In this document: positions 10,473 to 18,265 of the stretch, in pieces | How positions within the stretch are numbered: position 1 is the first letter of the stretch | How the letters are laid out: the number at the start of each line of letters is the position of its first letter | IMG/VR virus record: IMGVR_UViG_3300031841_001889 | Location: 1-29,474 of that record | Direction: 5' to 3' (one strand) | Source: a virus | Length of the DNA stretch: 29,474 nt | Position numbers and translations under genes: made by a program | Notes under the pieces: model-generated | The model's database searches: none | What the model was told of the DNA's origin: nothing | The model's input: the letters and a program-made list of their open reading frames with translations, nothing else

Positions 10473-11171
10473 TTAATCCCACGCTTGACGGAGTTGTTTT
10501 ATCTTACGAGCAATCGTTCTCCCGACCCCTTTAACCTTCATCAAATCCTTTTGAGTAGTCTTTGCTTTGAGCATTTCCGGTATAGAGCCATACCTTTCTA
10601 AAAGTGCCGTTGCTATCGGTTCATTTATGCCATGAATAGACATTAGGCAAGCAAGTCGTGGGTCGTCTGGTATTTCTTTGGCAGGCGCAGTAAATTTTGT
10701 GCGCATATGACTATTCATATTTAGTATGGCAAGCCATTCAACAAACTCATCCATATCACTAAACTCAATCAATCTAACTTTGGGGAATTGTGAATAAAGA
10801 GTCATTTTGAATGATTTGATAACTCTTTGTTGGCGCAATATTTCTCTCGCCACTTCTTGACGCTTCGGTTTGCGCCCTTTGAAATAAGGCTTCAGAGTAG
10901 TGTTATACACTGCGAGTATCGGGTATTCAACCGCTTCACACAGTTCTGCTAATTGGTGTTTGATTGTGCGCCCATTGCGCCCAATACCCAGAATACTTCG
11001 ATATAGGTCATTAATCTCCTTTGCCTCTATACCGTAGTCTCCTATGATATAGTCTCCTGTCAACAAACGCTTTACTAAGCATTGTCCTTTAGGGTCTGTT
11101 TTTCTATCTCCGACCTTGACAAACAAACGATGAAGGAGTTTTTCATTCTCCCTGTCGTCTGCTACTATCAT
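10473..11171 (-). CDS. XPF/ERCC4-family structure-specific nuclease with C-terminal HhH
   Basis: The N-terminal domain begins MIVADDREN (an acidic DDRE near residues 5-8) and continues to TGDYIIGDYGIEAKEINDL, which matches the ERCC4 layout GDY...ERKxxxDL. The Arg of ERK is replaced by Ala here (EAK). The last ~65 residues hold a double helix-hairpin-helix: MSIHGINEPIATALLERYG and MKVKGVGRTIARKIKQL. Such proteins cut branched or flap DNA during repair, recombination or fork restart, commonly with PCNA, which is encoded upstream. I chose the ATG at 11171 over a TTG at 11255 because the catalytic fold starts there and an AT-rich TATA-like stretch (11197-11207) lies about 31 bases upstream. It is the last gene of the leftward array and converges on the structural genes. 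Family call is firm; activity with the altered motif is uncertain. Confidence 0.8.
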   Translation of the reverse strand: MIVADDRENEKLLHRLFVKVGDRKTDPKGQCLVKRLLTGDYIIGDYGIEAKEINDLYRSILGIGRNGRTIKHQLAELCEAVEYPILAVYNTTLKPYFKGRKPKRQEVAREILRQQRVIKSFKMTLYSQFPKVRLIEFSDMDEFVEWLAILNMNSHMRTKFTAPAKEIPDDPRLACLMSIHGINEPIATALLERYGSIPEMLKAKTTQKDLMKVKGVGRTIARKIKQLRQAWD

Positions 11172-11196
11172 CAAAATGTATTCTGCGCAAAAGTAG

Positions 11197-11207
11197 TATT
11201 TAATAAA
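11197..11207 (-). promoter_or_regulatory. Candidate TATA box for the ERCC4-type nuclease gene
   Basis: On the minus strand this reads TTTATTAAATA, centred about 31 bases upstream of the ATG at 11171. There is no Shine-Dalgarno before that ATG, consistent with a very short or absent leader. It is less well placed than the boxes of PCNA and the PAC2-like gene, which sit at 27 bases. Confidence 0.4.
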
Positions 11208-11212
11208 TCGTT

Positions 11213-11485
11213 CTAATAAAGCGGAGACTCTGCCATAGGTTGTTTCAAAGCCCAACGCAAAGTTTTGATAACACCACGAAGCGCATTGTAATTGCGTATC
11301 GCTGATATTTGTTCCCTTGAATCTCTGTAAGTCTTGTCAGTTAGGCACTGCAACCATTTATCACGAAGCGCAGAGGCTTCTTTTAGCATCTCTTTCAATT
11401 CTTCTTCACTGCGCACAGAACCAACACCCTTGTCCGTTACATAAATTGTGTTTCTTATACCAAAGCGGAGAAGGCGCATGTTCAT
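11213..11485 (-). CDS. Small helical hypothetical protein overlapping the primase 3' end
   Basis: This frame fills the gap of ~235 bases between primase and nuclease. With the ATG at 11485 it gives 90 residues and overlaps the primase gene by about 80 bases. A GTG at 11416 inside the primase stop region (GTGCGCAGTGA) would give about 66 residues and an 11-base overlap, more typical of this genome. From that GTG on, the protein is helical and charged (EEELKEMLKEASALRDKWL) with a basic second half. The portion upstream of the GTG may simply be a shadow of primase. I recognise no family. The unusual overlap could also mean a programmed frameshift from primase, for which I see no slippery run. 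The reading frame is probably real because the leftward array otherwise leaves almost no empty space. Confidence 0.5.
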   Translation of the reverse strand: MNMRLLRFGIRNTIYVTDKGVGSVRSEEELKEMLKEASALRDKWLQCLTDKTYRDSREQISAIRNYNALRGVIKTLRWALKQPMAESPLY

Positions 11486-12401
11486 ATTTGCGCACTGCAC
11501 CCGACACATATTTTCTTGTAATAGCCTCATTGTAGTCTTGCCAATCAAGACCTTCTATGAAAACGCATATTTTGTCTGTAATTTCATAGTTTTCTTCATC
11601 GGATAAAGCAGAAGGGGGTGCGTAAAATGCCAACTGTCTGCGCATCTCTTGAACCAGTGCTACACGGACATGGTGCGGAGGGTTACTAACATTGATTGCT
11701 CTTTCAAGACAAGTCGGAAGTGCGCATTCTCCGTCTATCATACCAACGGATTCCTCGTTTCCAACAAACGAAATGCTTTTTTTGCGCACTTGTTCTGGGA
11801 AATCCTTAGCCCATTTTACCAAATCAAAGCAATCAGTTTCCGCAAAAGTGCCTTGAAACGGGCATAAATGTCTGTATTCCGAGGCAGGTTTTTCCGGTAT
11901 TCGGTAATTCAGAGGGTCTTTAGCGAAATCTTCTGCCGGAATGGAAACTGCCCACTTCCCTCTTTTTGGATTATATGTTCCCGCTACTCTTGTCATTTTT
12001 TCGGGATAACCTACCCCATCAAGACTGCTCAACCCCTCTGCCATCTTACGCTCATACCTATCGAGGTGTATAGCCCACTCTCGGCCCCTTACTGGCCGTT
12101 TGAATAACTGATGCACATGAAACCCTCTTCCGGTGGCTACAAGCCTCACACCGCCCTCTAAACGATGAATTAGGGTAGCCACATCGTTCTTTACTTCATC
12201 CATAGTGAAATCATCATTCATATCGAAGTCCCACCATGCTCTATCCATGACGGCAGAATCATAGTTGCCGACTTCATCAAAACTAAATAGAGATGTATAG
12301 ATTGATGTCTTACCGTTCAGTTTGCGCACATAGTCAACAAACTCTTTCTTAGAAAAGCAAAATGTTCTTTTAAGTCCGACCTGTCGAGGAAAGGTTAGCA
12401 T
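11406..12401 (-). CDS. Archaeo-eukaryotic primase (PriS-like catalytic subunit)
   Basis: Contains the three AEP active-site motifs in order: WWDFDMND (about residue 60, metal-binding DxD), TGRGFHVHQL (about residues 93-102, the sxH motif with catalytic His) and MTRVAGTYNPKRGKWAVSI (about residues 139-160, supplying basic/phosphate contacts). The C-terminus carries a Cys cluster, CNGQGCWFC, probably zinc-binding. At ~331 residues it matches a stand-alone PriS; no PriL partner was seen in the window. It makes primers for the PolB encoded two genes upstream in the same array. The ATG at 12401 is preferred; a TTG nine bases upstream is possible. An AT-rich TTATTAA at 12427-12433, about 29 bases upstream, could be a TATA box. 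Confidence 0.85.
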   Translation of the reverse strand: MLTFPRQVGLKRTFCFSKKEFVDYVRKLNGKTSIYTSLFSFDEVGNYDSAVMDRAWWDFDMNDDFTMDEVKNDVATLIHRLEGGVRLVATGRGFHVHQLFKRPVRGREWAIHLDRYERKMAEGLSSLDGVGYPEKMTRVAGTYNPKRGKWAVSIPAEDFAKDPLNYRIPEKPASEYRHLCPFQGTFAETDCFDLVKWAKDFPEQVRKKSISFVGNEESVGMIDGECALPTCLERAINVSNPPHHVRVALVQEMRRQLAFYAPPSALSDEENYEITDKICVFIEGLDWQDYNEAITRKYVSGAVRKYEHAPSPLWYKKHNLCNGQGCWFCAQ

Positions 12402-12419
12402 ACAAACCAACCGAAAGTA

Positions 12420-12566
12420 TTAGTCCTTAATAACCTGCCTATGACCGCACACTTTACAGATAGCGATTCTCTCACTACCTGTTTCTATGTCGCCAGTTAG
12501 TAGCATCATAGGTTTGCCCTTTTCGTCACTAACGGTCATTTCACCGTCGCATTCTGCGCAAATCAT
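12420..12566 (-). CDS. 48-aa zinc-ribbon protein
   Basis: Begins MICAECDGEMTV and ends CKVCGHRQVIKD. The two Cys pairs (CAEC and CKVC) are 34 residues apart at the two ends of the chain, a classic treble-clef or rubredoxin-like zinc ribbon with nothing else attached. Its ATG overlaps the stop of the nuclease gene upstream (ATGA), so it is probably translationally coupled to it, and it ends nine bases before the TTG that precedes the primase start. Such mini-ribbons in archaeal viruses may act as transcription or replication accessory proteins; the role here is unknown. Confidence 0.75.
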   Translation of the reverse strand: MICAECDGEMTVSDEKGKPMMLLTGDIETGSERIAICKVCGHRQVIKD

Positions 12567-13417
12567 AATATCGAAACTCCTGTCAATTCATCTTCGCAGG
12601 CAGGCGAAAAGTCGCACCACTGAGGGCAGAAGTAATCATTCCACTTCATAGGGTTTTCATGCGCCTTTAATCCCTCAACCGCCTTTTTCAGTGCCTTCTC
12701 AAAGGCGTTATGACTGCGCTGACTTACCTTTTCGATAATCAGAATACCCTTTTCCTTGCCCATCATTACTTCCCGCTTAGTATCGTTAACCATTTTCATT
12801 ACAAAGTCTAAGTTATCGCAGTCCGGCGCAAGATACGCAAAATGCGTGATTGGTCGGGTTTCACCCATTAGGCGCAACATTCGTGAGTAGTAGCATAATT
12901 CTCTGCGTGTGCGAGATAATTTGCCGTCATTCATATTTCCTGTCTTCAATTCATAGATACAGAGGCCACCGTCGGGATGCTCAAGTATTGCGTCTATCAA
13001 ACCGACAAGAACGACTCCGTTCTCTTCATCCCAAACCGCACGATACTCTTCATACTCTATGGGTTTGAAATTTTCTAATCCCCATAACTCGATGCGCTGT
13101 TCTTCAAGATTTATCATTTCATCCATACCTTCTTCATAGGCTTCAACTGGTATCAAAGGCGCAAGCGTGCTTTGCCCATCCCAATTGTCATAAACAGTCT
13201 CTAATCCAGTGTGAATGCGTGTGCCTCTCTCCATTTCTTCGGTAGCAGGGACTCTTAAATCTTTAAGCACGACTTTCTGCATCCAAAACTGACGAGGGCA
13301 TTTTGAATAGGTCATAAAAGACGACTTGCTCAACTTGAGAAGTTTCCCATGCTCTGTCGGGTCATAACTTGAATTGGCTTTCAATTCTTCAATTGACATT
13401 TCAGATGGGTCTTTCAA
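12563..13417 (-). CDS. Cas4/RecB-family PD-(D/E)XK nuclease
   Basis: Motifs in order: LSKSSFMTYSKCPRQFW (N-terminal, with a single Cys of the type used for Fe-S binding), a GTRIHTGLE helix (the G..H motif), VVLVGLIDAI (catalytic Asp), YELKTG (the ExK), then a RRELCYYSRML helix in place of QxxxY. The C-terminus has CPQWCDFSPACED, supplying three more Cys, so a four-Cys Fe-S cluster as in Cas4/AddB proteins is likely. At 284 residues it is close to family length. There is no cas1/cas2 or CRISPR nearby, so a role in end processing for recombination with the Sak4-like protein is more plausible than adaptation. The TTG at 13417 is preceded by a perfect GGTGAT Shine-Dalgarno with a 5-base spacer; the ATG at 13399 has none. 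Confidence 0.85.
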   Translation of the reverse strand: MKDPSEMSIEELKANSSYDPTEHGKLLKLSKSSFMTYSKCPRQFWMQKVVLKDLRVPATEEMERGTRIHTGLETVYDNWDGQSTLAPLIPVEAYEEGMDEMINLEEQRIELWGLENFKPIEYEEYRAVWDEENGVVLVGLIDAILEHPDGGLCIYELKTGNMNDGKLSRTRRELCYYSRMLRLMGETRPITHFAYLAPDCDNLDFVMKMVNDTKREVMMGKEKGILIIEKVSQRSHNAFEKALKKAVEGLKAHENPMKWNDYFCPQWCDFSPACEDELTGVSIL

Positions 13418-13434
13418 TCTAAATCACCCTGCGT

Positions 13435-13719
13435 CTATTCCTCTTCGTTATTAGGTAGTTGCTCTTGACAAGCAGGGCAGTGTGTAGGCAACTCGATGTC
13501 TTCAAGAAGAGGTGTGTGAATCTTAAATGCGCACTTAGGACATTCTTGCTTGTGTAGCATTCCTTGAGAATCAAGAAGTCTAATCACTACCATATTCAAC
13601 TTGTCTATTTCATGAAAACAAACTCTTAGCATTTGTGTCTGTTCTTCTATCATTCCAGTCTGCGCTTCAACCAAATTCTTGATTTGCTTCACAGTCGGCT
13701 TCTTACTATCTCTCGCCAT
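13435..13719 (-). CDS. Helical coiled-coil protein with C-terminal zinc ribbon, 94 aa
   Basis: Starts MARDSKKPTVKQIKNLVEA after an AGGTGG ribosome-binding-like stretch; the open frame extends further upstream into the polymerase 3' end, but that part is an overlap shadow. Residues ~10-55 form an amphipathic helix or coiled coil (EEQTQMLRVCFHEIDKLNMV). The C-terminus has CPKC and CPAC 21 residues apart and ends in an acidic NNEEE tail. It sits between PolB and the Cas4-like nuclease, which suggests a DNA-metabolism accessory or adaptor. No named family recognised. Confidence 0.7.
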   Translation of the reverse strand: MARDSKKPTVKQIKNLVEAQTGMIEEQTQMLRVCFHEIDKLNMVVIRLLDSQGMLHKQECPKCAFKIHTPLLEDIELPTHCPACQEQLPNNEEE

Positions 13720-13756
13720 ACCTCTGCCACCTATTGTAATCGTTATAAACCTGCCG

Positions 13757-15988
13757 TCACAGCCAAACGATTTCATCTTCTCCCGACAAAGCGGTTTCAA
13801 GTTTGATAATGTCCCACCCCATGACTTCATAGTATGGTAAAACTTTGTCGAAAATAAACTTCTTAGCGATATTAGAGTAACCTATTTGCGCAATCCCTTC
13901 TATTTCTGATGGGTCGTCAAAGGCTATGTAATCCCCTTCTTCGTTTAGAGTTGTCAAGAAATAATCATCCTTTCGGTAGCCCTTTCCTAAGTGGGTATTA
14001 GCCCACTGCGCACCTGCTCTTGCTTCTCCCAGAACTCTATACTGGTTAAGATTCTTACTCAACTTCGCCTTGATACACAAATCACGAACTGCGACTTCTT
14101 TGCGCACAACCTTTCTAAGCAATTCTTCAATTGAAGAAGTGATTTCATTTTCATTTTTGCGCTGTAAAATACCTTCGATAACAGAACCCATTGCGCTTTT
14201 CAAGGCTTGTGGTAGTCTGCCTTGTTTCATCTCAATACCCTTAACATAAATCTGCGCAGGGTGATGCTCGCCCTCAGTCCATGAAACACTGCCTGCGTAT
14301 CGGTTCTTAGCCATGATTAAGAAGGTATCACACCACTTTTCAAACTCGGTTTCAATAGGACTCATGCGCCGATTCACTACGCCCAACAATTCAAGCCCTT
14401 TTTCGGGAGAATCAACATCACACATAATCGAATCAGTATGTCCGTAGCGCACTGTGCAACCTAACTCATTCGCAATATCTCTAAGTTTGAACAAGGTCTG
14501 CCTGCTTGTGTATGTAATGGCAGAGGCAATATCGGGATGATAGAAACCGCACTTGCTGTCTCCCGCTACACCATACATGGAGGCAACTAAAGATTTTGTC
14601 GCATATTGTAGCGCATCATATTTCTTGCGCTCTTTATCAGTTGTTGCACCCTTCATAAGTTTCTTGTATTTGTTGCGCAAAACAGTCATGTTATCCATCT
14701 GTCTGCCGAGCAAACCAGTTTTGCTTTTGCTAAACATGACACCATTTCCGCAGTCAAAACCTGTTTCGTCAAGAGTAGTCCAACAAATGTTGTGTAGTTT
14801 CACATTACTATGATACATTGCCTTAATATCCATTATTCCTATGTTCTCATAGACACCGATAACGGGGTCTTGAATATCTGCGCCAGTGTAGTCAACCTTA
14901 GCGAATTGCGGTTTGCTCGGTATCTGTTTGTCAAACTCTCTATCACGAAGCGCAAGAATTGGAAATATTTTGCTCACATACGGGGTCGTGCGTATGTCGC
15001 ATTGAACGATGTGCTGAATAGCAGTAAAGTAATCAAGTGCGCCAACCAAACCATCTAACTTAGGCAAAAGGCGCACATCTTGTCTTGCGTAATCTAAGTA
15101 AGTGCCGAAGTCGCTGTAATATGTATCGTGTCCGTTTTCTAACTCAACCTTAGTTTCCTTGAGACAGTATTCTGATACTGCGCCTAATCCCATTGCAGGT
15201 AATTGTCCATTCTTCAAAGTCCATAGTTTCTTGAAAGCAATCATCAAATCAATTGTATTGTAGCCTGCGATTGGTTGCGCCCATTCTCCGAAGTCGAAGC
15301 GCACTTTACGCATAGGGGATAGTGAGCGAATATCAATCCCATTGGCCTTGAACCTCTTGAATAGTTGCTGAATGTCAGCATTTACAACATTCCACCCTGT
15401 CAAAATATCTGGGTCTTTTCTTCTCATAAGTTGCGCAAAAAACTCCAACATGCTTTTTTCATCCTTGAACAACTTGAAAGGTCTATCCGTCTTTGCGCAC
15501 TCTTGCAGACCTTCTGGGTGATTCAAACAAGGTATTGCGTCATACATTCCTTCTTCATAGTCTGAATGATGCGCCAACACAAACTCACCTTCAAAGGAGT
15601 CATGTATTACTATGATTGTTATTTTACCGGAATTAATCATCCATTCCATGTCGAAATACCATGTTCTATGTTCATACATCGGGATATTGACATTGTGTTC
15701 AACCAGAACTCTGTTGCTGTGCGCAATGTTTGCCTCCCATGTCTTAACTTTCTTAGACGCTTTCGACAAATCATCGGTATTTTGAAAAACAACTCTGCGC
15801 AGTTTCTCTCCGTAAAGTCCAGTGTAGTCCTCATCGGGCAAAACTGCGAAGGGAGGGGTCAATTTACCTATGCTACTTTCTTCGACATAACAAAATGGGC
15901 TACACGAATACCTTTCTTCGGCACGCTTACCGTCTTCTGTTCGGTATCGAACTAAAATATCATTCTTCTTCGTTCTCTCCACTATCAC
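13757..15988 (-). CDS. Family B DNA polymerase with 3'-5' exonuclease domain
   Basis: Exonuclease motifs: WYFDMEWM (about residue 115, Exo I), TGWNVVNADIQQLF (about residue 200, Exo II) and YARQDVRLL (Exo III). Polymerase motifs: GIMDIKAMYHS (motif A, about residue 386), KSLVASMYG (motif B, about 465-474) and YGHTDS (motif C, about 517). All catalytic acids are present except that the first Asp of the usual YGDTDS is His, and the Asn of motif B is Ala. About 743 residues is normal for archaeal or viral PolB. This is the replicative enzyme, expected to work with the PCNA and RFC encoded in the same array. I chose GTG at 15988 (GGAGG with a 7-base spacer); a TTG at 15994 is too close to that SD. 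The start overlaps the GNAT gene by 29 bases. Confidence 0.95.
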   Translation of the reverse strand: MIVERTKKNDILVRYRTEDGKRAEERYSCSPFCYVEESSIGKLTPPFAVLPDEDYTGLYGEKLRRVVFQNTDDLSKASKKVKTWEANIAHSNRVLVEHNVNIPMYEHRTWYFDMEWMINSGKITIIVIHDSFEGEFVLAHHSDYEEGMYDAIPCLNHPEGLQECAKTDRPFKLFKDEKSMLEFFAQLMRRKDPDILTGWNVVNADIQQLFKRFKANGIDIRSLSPMRKVRFDFGEWAQPIAGYNTIDLMIAFKKLWTLKNGQLPAMGLGAVSEYCLKETKVELENGHDTYYSDFGTYLDYARQDVRLLPKLDGLVGALDYFTAIQHIVQCDIRTTPYVSKIFPILALRDREFDKQIPSKPQFAKVDYTGADIQDPVIGVYENIGIMDIKAMYHSNVKLHNICWTTLDETGFDCGNGVMFSKSKTGLLGRQMDNMTVLRNKYKKLMKGATTDKERKKYDALQYATKSLVASMYGVAGDSKCGFYHPDIASAITYTSRQTLFKLRDIANELGCTVRYGHTDSIMCDVDSPEKGLELLGVVNRRMSPIETEFEKWCDTFLIMAKNRYAGSVSWTEGEHHPAQIYVKGIEMKQGRLPQALKSAMGSVIEGILQRKNENEITSSIEELLRKVVRKEVAVRDLCIKAKLSKNLNQYRVLGEARAGAQWANTHLGKGYRKDDYFLTTLNEEGDYIAFDDPSEIEGIAQIGYSNIAKKFIFDKVLPYYEVMGWDIIKLETALSGEDEIVWL

Positions 15989-16439
15989 TGTCAAGCCTCC
16001 AAATATTATGATTCTCTATGTCCTCATAAATCCTTTGGTGCATACAGTCTTCAACATCTTCATAGGACTCGACCTTTGTATATCCGAGAGAAGATACCAC
16101 ACTTTCAAGATTTTTCATTTGTGTTCCCTTCAAAGGATTTAGTATAGTTATCTTAGTTTTGTTAGGTAACGAGGAATTGCGCACTTTCAGAATGTGTCTA
16201 TGCAACCCTTTACTGCGCCACTCTTTGCGCACGAATGTATTTCCGACAAACACAATTGATTCCATCTCTAATGAGCCTGTGTAACCAACTGGTTCTTCGT
16301 CAATAAATAAAACCCAAAACTTCATCCCGTCATAGAAAGAAGGGTAGCCTTTTTGAGAAGCCTTTGGTAAATTACCGCCCCAAACCGCTTCAAGAAGGGG
16401 ATGACCTTCTATCACTTCTATGCGCATGTTGTTATCCAT
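15960..16439 (-). CDS. GNAT-fold N-acetyltransferase
   Basis: The order of strands and motifs fits GNAT: a beta strand FWVLFIDEEPVGYTGSL (beta 2-3), then IVFVGNTFVRKEWRSKGLHRHIL, whose RSKGLH matches the acetyl-CoA pyrophosphate loop (Q/RxxGxG/A). The 159-residue length is typical. The C-terminus carries an acidic tail (DSDSGENEEE). The substrate cannot be told; virus GNATs may modify host or virion proteins or small molecules. It lies directly upstream of the polymerase and overlaps it, so it is co-expressed with replication genes. Confidence 0.75.
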   Translation of the reverse strand: MDNNMRIEVIEGHPLLEAVWGGNLPKASQKGYPSFYDGMKFWVLFIDEEPVGYTGSLEMESIVFVGNTFVRKEWRSKGLHRHILKVRNSSLPNKTKITILNPLKGTQMKNLESVVSSLGYTKVESYEDVEDCMHQRIYEDIENHNIWRLDSDSGENEEE

Positions 16440-16443
16440 GCTC

Positions 16444-16767
16444 TCACTTCTTGCGCTGTCCTGTCGGTCTTGTTTTTATTCCGTGAGTTTTCAACCACTT
16501 GTGAATAGTCATCGGAGAAACTGCGCATTCCTTTGCTATACTTGCCATACTTCGACCATTGGTTTCATACTGGTCTTTTAGCCATGATTCCTTTCTGTAT
16601 GTTTGAGAGGAAGATTTAGGATGGCTAATTTCAAGCAAGATATGGTGAGGTTCGCCACACTCAAGGCATATAGCCTTTGAAGATGCTTCGATTCCATTCT
16701 TTATCTTGATTACCGTTACCAATTCTGCGCCACATTCTTTACAATCAAAAGTTATTCCGTAATTCAT
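16444..16767 (-). CDS. Zinc-ribbon plus helix-turn-helix DNA-binding protein
   Basis: The N-terminus has CKEC and CLEC pairs 20 residues apart (a zinc ribbon). After a linker, residues ~70-100 form a helix-turn-helix, RSMASIAKECAVSPMTIHKWL, similar to resolvase/homeodomain-like HTHs, followed by a basic tail (RPTGQRKK). The 107-residue protein is probably a transcription regulator or site-specific DNA-binding factor. It is sandwiched between the winged-helix gene and the GNAT gene with gaps of 1-4 bases. Which DNA it recognises is unknown. Confidence 0.75.
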   Translation of the reverse strand: MNYGITFDCKECGAELVTVIKIKNGIEASSKAICLECGEPHHILLEISHPKSSSQTYRKESWLKDQYETNGRSMASIAKECAVSPMTIHKWLKTHGIKTRPTGQRKK

Positions 16768-16768
16768 T

Positions 16769-17215
16769 TTATTTCACCCTTATGTATTCATATCTTCCCT
16801 TTAGTCCTTCGGTTCTTGATGTATGGAAACGCCTTTCAATAAAGCCCCACCTACAAACAAGTTTCATTAGCGAACCAACCGATGTTGCACTTAGACTCTG
16901 CTGTGGAAGTATGATTTCATTTACCCTTTCTGCTATCTGTTCTGCGCTCAAAGATGCGCCTATTTCCATTCTCATAACAACGGCCATGATGCCGATTTTT
17001 CTGCTCAATTTGCTCAAAGACATCACATTGCTCATCTTGCGCAGTATGTCGTCAACTTCTTCTTGAGACACATACAACTCTTTAGTTGGTGATTCTGGGT
17101 CTCTCCTAAATGTTCTGCTACGCAGAGACTTAGAGAATTGCGGATTGTCAAGCATAGTCTGAATCAAATCAATTGCCAACCTTCGCACACTCCCTTTGGA
17201 ATACACAACCGCCAT
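16769..17215 (-). CDS. Winged-helix protein, putative regulator
   Basis: The last ~60 residues (LSAEQIAERVNE, SATSVGSLMKLVCRWGFIERR, then a GRYEYIRV wing) read as a winged helix-turn-helix. The central part is helical and basic. The ATG at 17215 overlaps the PCNA 3' end by 47 bases; GTG and TTG codons nearer the PCNA stop would shorten the overlap. No ligand domain is visible. Context suggests viral transcription control or a replication accessory protein. Confidence 0.7.
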   Translation of the reverse strand: MAVVYSKGSVRRLAIDLIQTMLDNPQFSKSLRSRTFRRDPESPTKELYVSQEEVDDILRKMSNVMSLSKLSRKIGIMAVVMRMEIGASLSAEQIAERVNEIILPQQSLSATSVGSLMKLVCRWGFIERRFHTSRTEGLKGRYEYIRVK

Positions 17216-18005
17216 AGAAACTAAGCATGAGAGACATACCGCCCCCATAAGGAGTTAAGTCAAAGAATTTCAGAGAAACACTTTCGTTTTTCACTGTGCG
17301 CAAAATGTTATCGAGACCGCCGGCAATCTTAGATGGTTCCAGTGTTTCTGCTACCCCTTCTGCTAAGACGGTCTTTGTTTTACCTTTGCTCTCTGCGCCA
17401 ATCTCAACACAAAACCTTCCGTCTTCAACATAGAATGTATAGTCCTGTATCTTCTGCCCGTTCATCGAACCACTCTCAATGGCACTGCGCAAATCGTCGC
17501 TATTGACTAAGACTTCGCAACAAGCATCAACTTCTTCACCATTCCTCAAAGTATATTTTGCGCCTGCCCCTACTGAATGAAGGAATCTTTCTTTGCTATC
17601 TTGCGACCACTGCATAAGCGTATTTTTAGTGTGCGCAAAAGCAGGGTTTTCTGGACTGCTCAAAATTGTAGTCTGTTTGCCTGCCGACTTCAAAACTAAT
17701 TTGTTATCATTATACTGTAACTTTACCTGTTTGGCTTTATGATGAGCAAGTGCGCCCAAAAGCGAAGATATATTTGAGACAGCAATCCAGTCCTTTTCAA
17801 TAGTAGTTTCTATGTCTGCGCTAAAAGAAGATATGCTCGACACACCATCTCTAACTATGGCAAATGTGCGCACTTCGTCGTTTTCAATATACAAGATTGT
17901 GCCTTCAACTTGCGGGATAGTCTTCCCGTTAATGTTAGCCATTCTCTGTGTTCTCTTTAGAAGATTTGTCAAATCTGCTGTGTCAATAGTGATAAACTCC
18001 CACAT
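17169..18005 (-). CDS. PCNA-like DNA sliding clamp
   Basis: 278 residues with an internally duplicated beta-rich pattern typical of PCNA: N-terminal helix ADLTNLLKRTQRMA, strand EVRTFAIVRDGVSS, a central loop, a second helix SDDLRSAIESGSM, and a Gly-rich C-terminal MSLMLSFYGGCVF in place of the usual 'y.lAPk'. It is slightly longer than cellular archaeal PCNA (~245-250). It would encircle DNA and tether PolB and nucleases. The gene has its own TATA box (18029-18038) centred 27 bases upstream of the ATG and no clear SD, so the mRNA is probably leaderless. Assignment rests on fold pattern and location between PolB and RFC. Confidence 0.75.
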   Translation of the reverse strand: MWEFITIDTADLTNLLKRTQRMANINGKTIPQVEGTILYIENDEVRTFAIVRDGVSSISSFSADIETTIEKDWIAVSNISSLLGALAHHKAKQVKLQYNDNKLVLKSAGKQTTILSSPENPAFAHTKNTLMQWSQDSKERFLHSVGAGAKYTLRNGEEVDACCEVLVNSDDLRSAIESGSMNGQKIQDYTFYVEDGRFCVEIGAESKGKTKTVLAEGVAETLEPSKIAGGLDNILRTVKNESVSLKFFDLTPYGGGMSLMLSFYGGCVFQRECAKVGN

Positions 18006-18028
18006 ATTAATCCCTTATCTCCATGTAG

Positions 18029-18038
18029 TTATAAACCC
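18029..18038 (-). promoter_or_regulatory. TATA/BRE promoter of PCNA, probably leaderless
   Basis: Minus strand reads GGGTTTATAA. The box centre is 27 bases from the A of the PCNA ATG at 18005, so transcription would start at the start codon. The same GGGTTTAT core at the same distance precedes the gene starting at 23282, and a GGTTTATA version precedes the one at 28843. Confidence 0.65.
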
Positions 18039-18262
18039 TATTGCTTGAGGTAAAATTGATTATTTCTTCTGAACATTTTTTGAGCAATCTTTTTGCACTG
18101 TGCGCAAGAAGGCTCTCCCTCAACTCGTTGATGCTTGCCAACAGAAGGAAATCCTCGGCAAAGAATGTATGAAAACTCTCCCGAAGGCGTGCATTCGACA
18201 GCGTAATGTATCTTTTCAGACCTGCCATGTATTCTAACCGTCTTGACGGCCTTAGAAGTCAT
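18038..18262 (-). CDS. Small basic Cys/His protein, putative zinc-binding
   Basis: 74 residues beginning MTSKAVKTVRIHGRSEK. Cys and His are spread as ECTPS, ILCRGF, KHQR and a C-terminal CAQC, enough for one zinc site. The C-terminal end is basic (KKIAQKMFRR). Its start lies four bases after the stop of the Sak4-like gene and its stop abuts the PCNA promoter. An overlapping frame at 18007-18228 is judged a shadow. No named family recognised; nucleic-acid binding is likely. Confidence 0.6.
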   Translation of the reverse strand: MTSKAVKTVRIHGRSEKIHYAVECTPSGEFSYILCRGFPSVGKHQRVEGEPSCAQCKKIAQKMFRRNNQFYLKQ

Positions 18263-18265
18263 GCC

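Noticed and set aside
12563-13417. Reading the Cas4-like gene as a sign of a CRISPR adaptation module
   Set aside because: No cas1, cas2 or repeat-spacer array in the window; stand-alone Cas4/RecB-like nucleases are common in viruses.
18007-18228. 73-aa minus-strand frame overlapping the Zn protein before PCNA
   Set aside because: It runs through the PCNA promoter, has no zinc motif, and its start is unsupported; the 18038-18262 frame fits the neighbours better.
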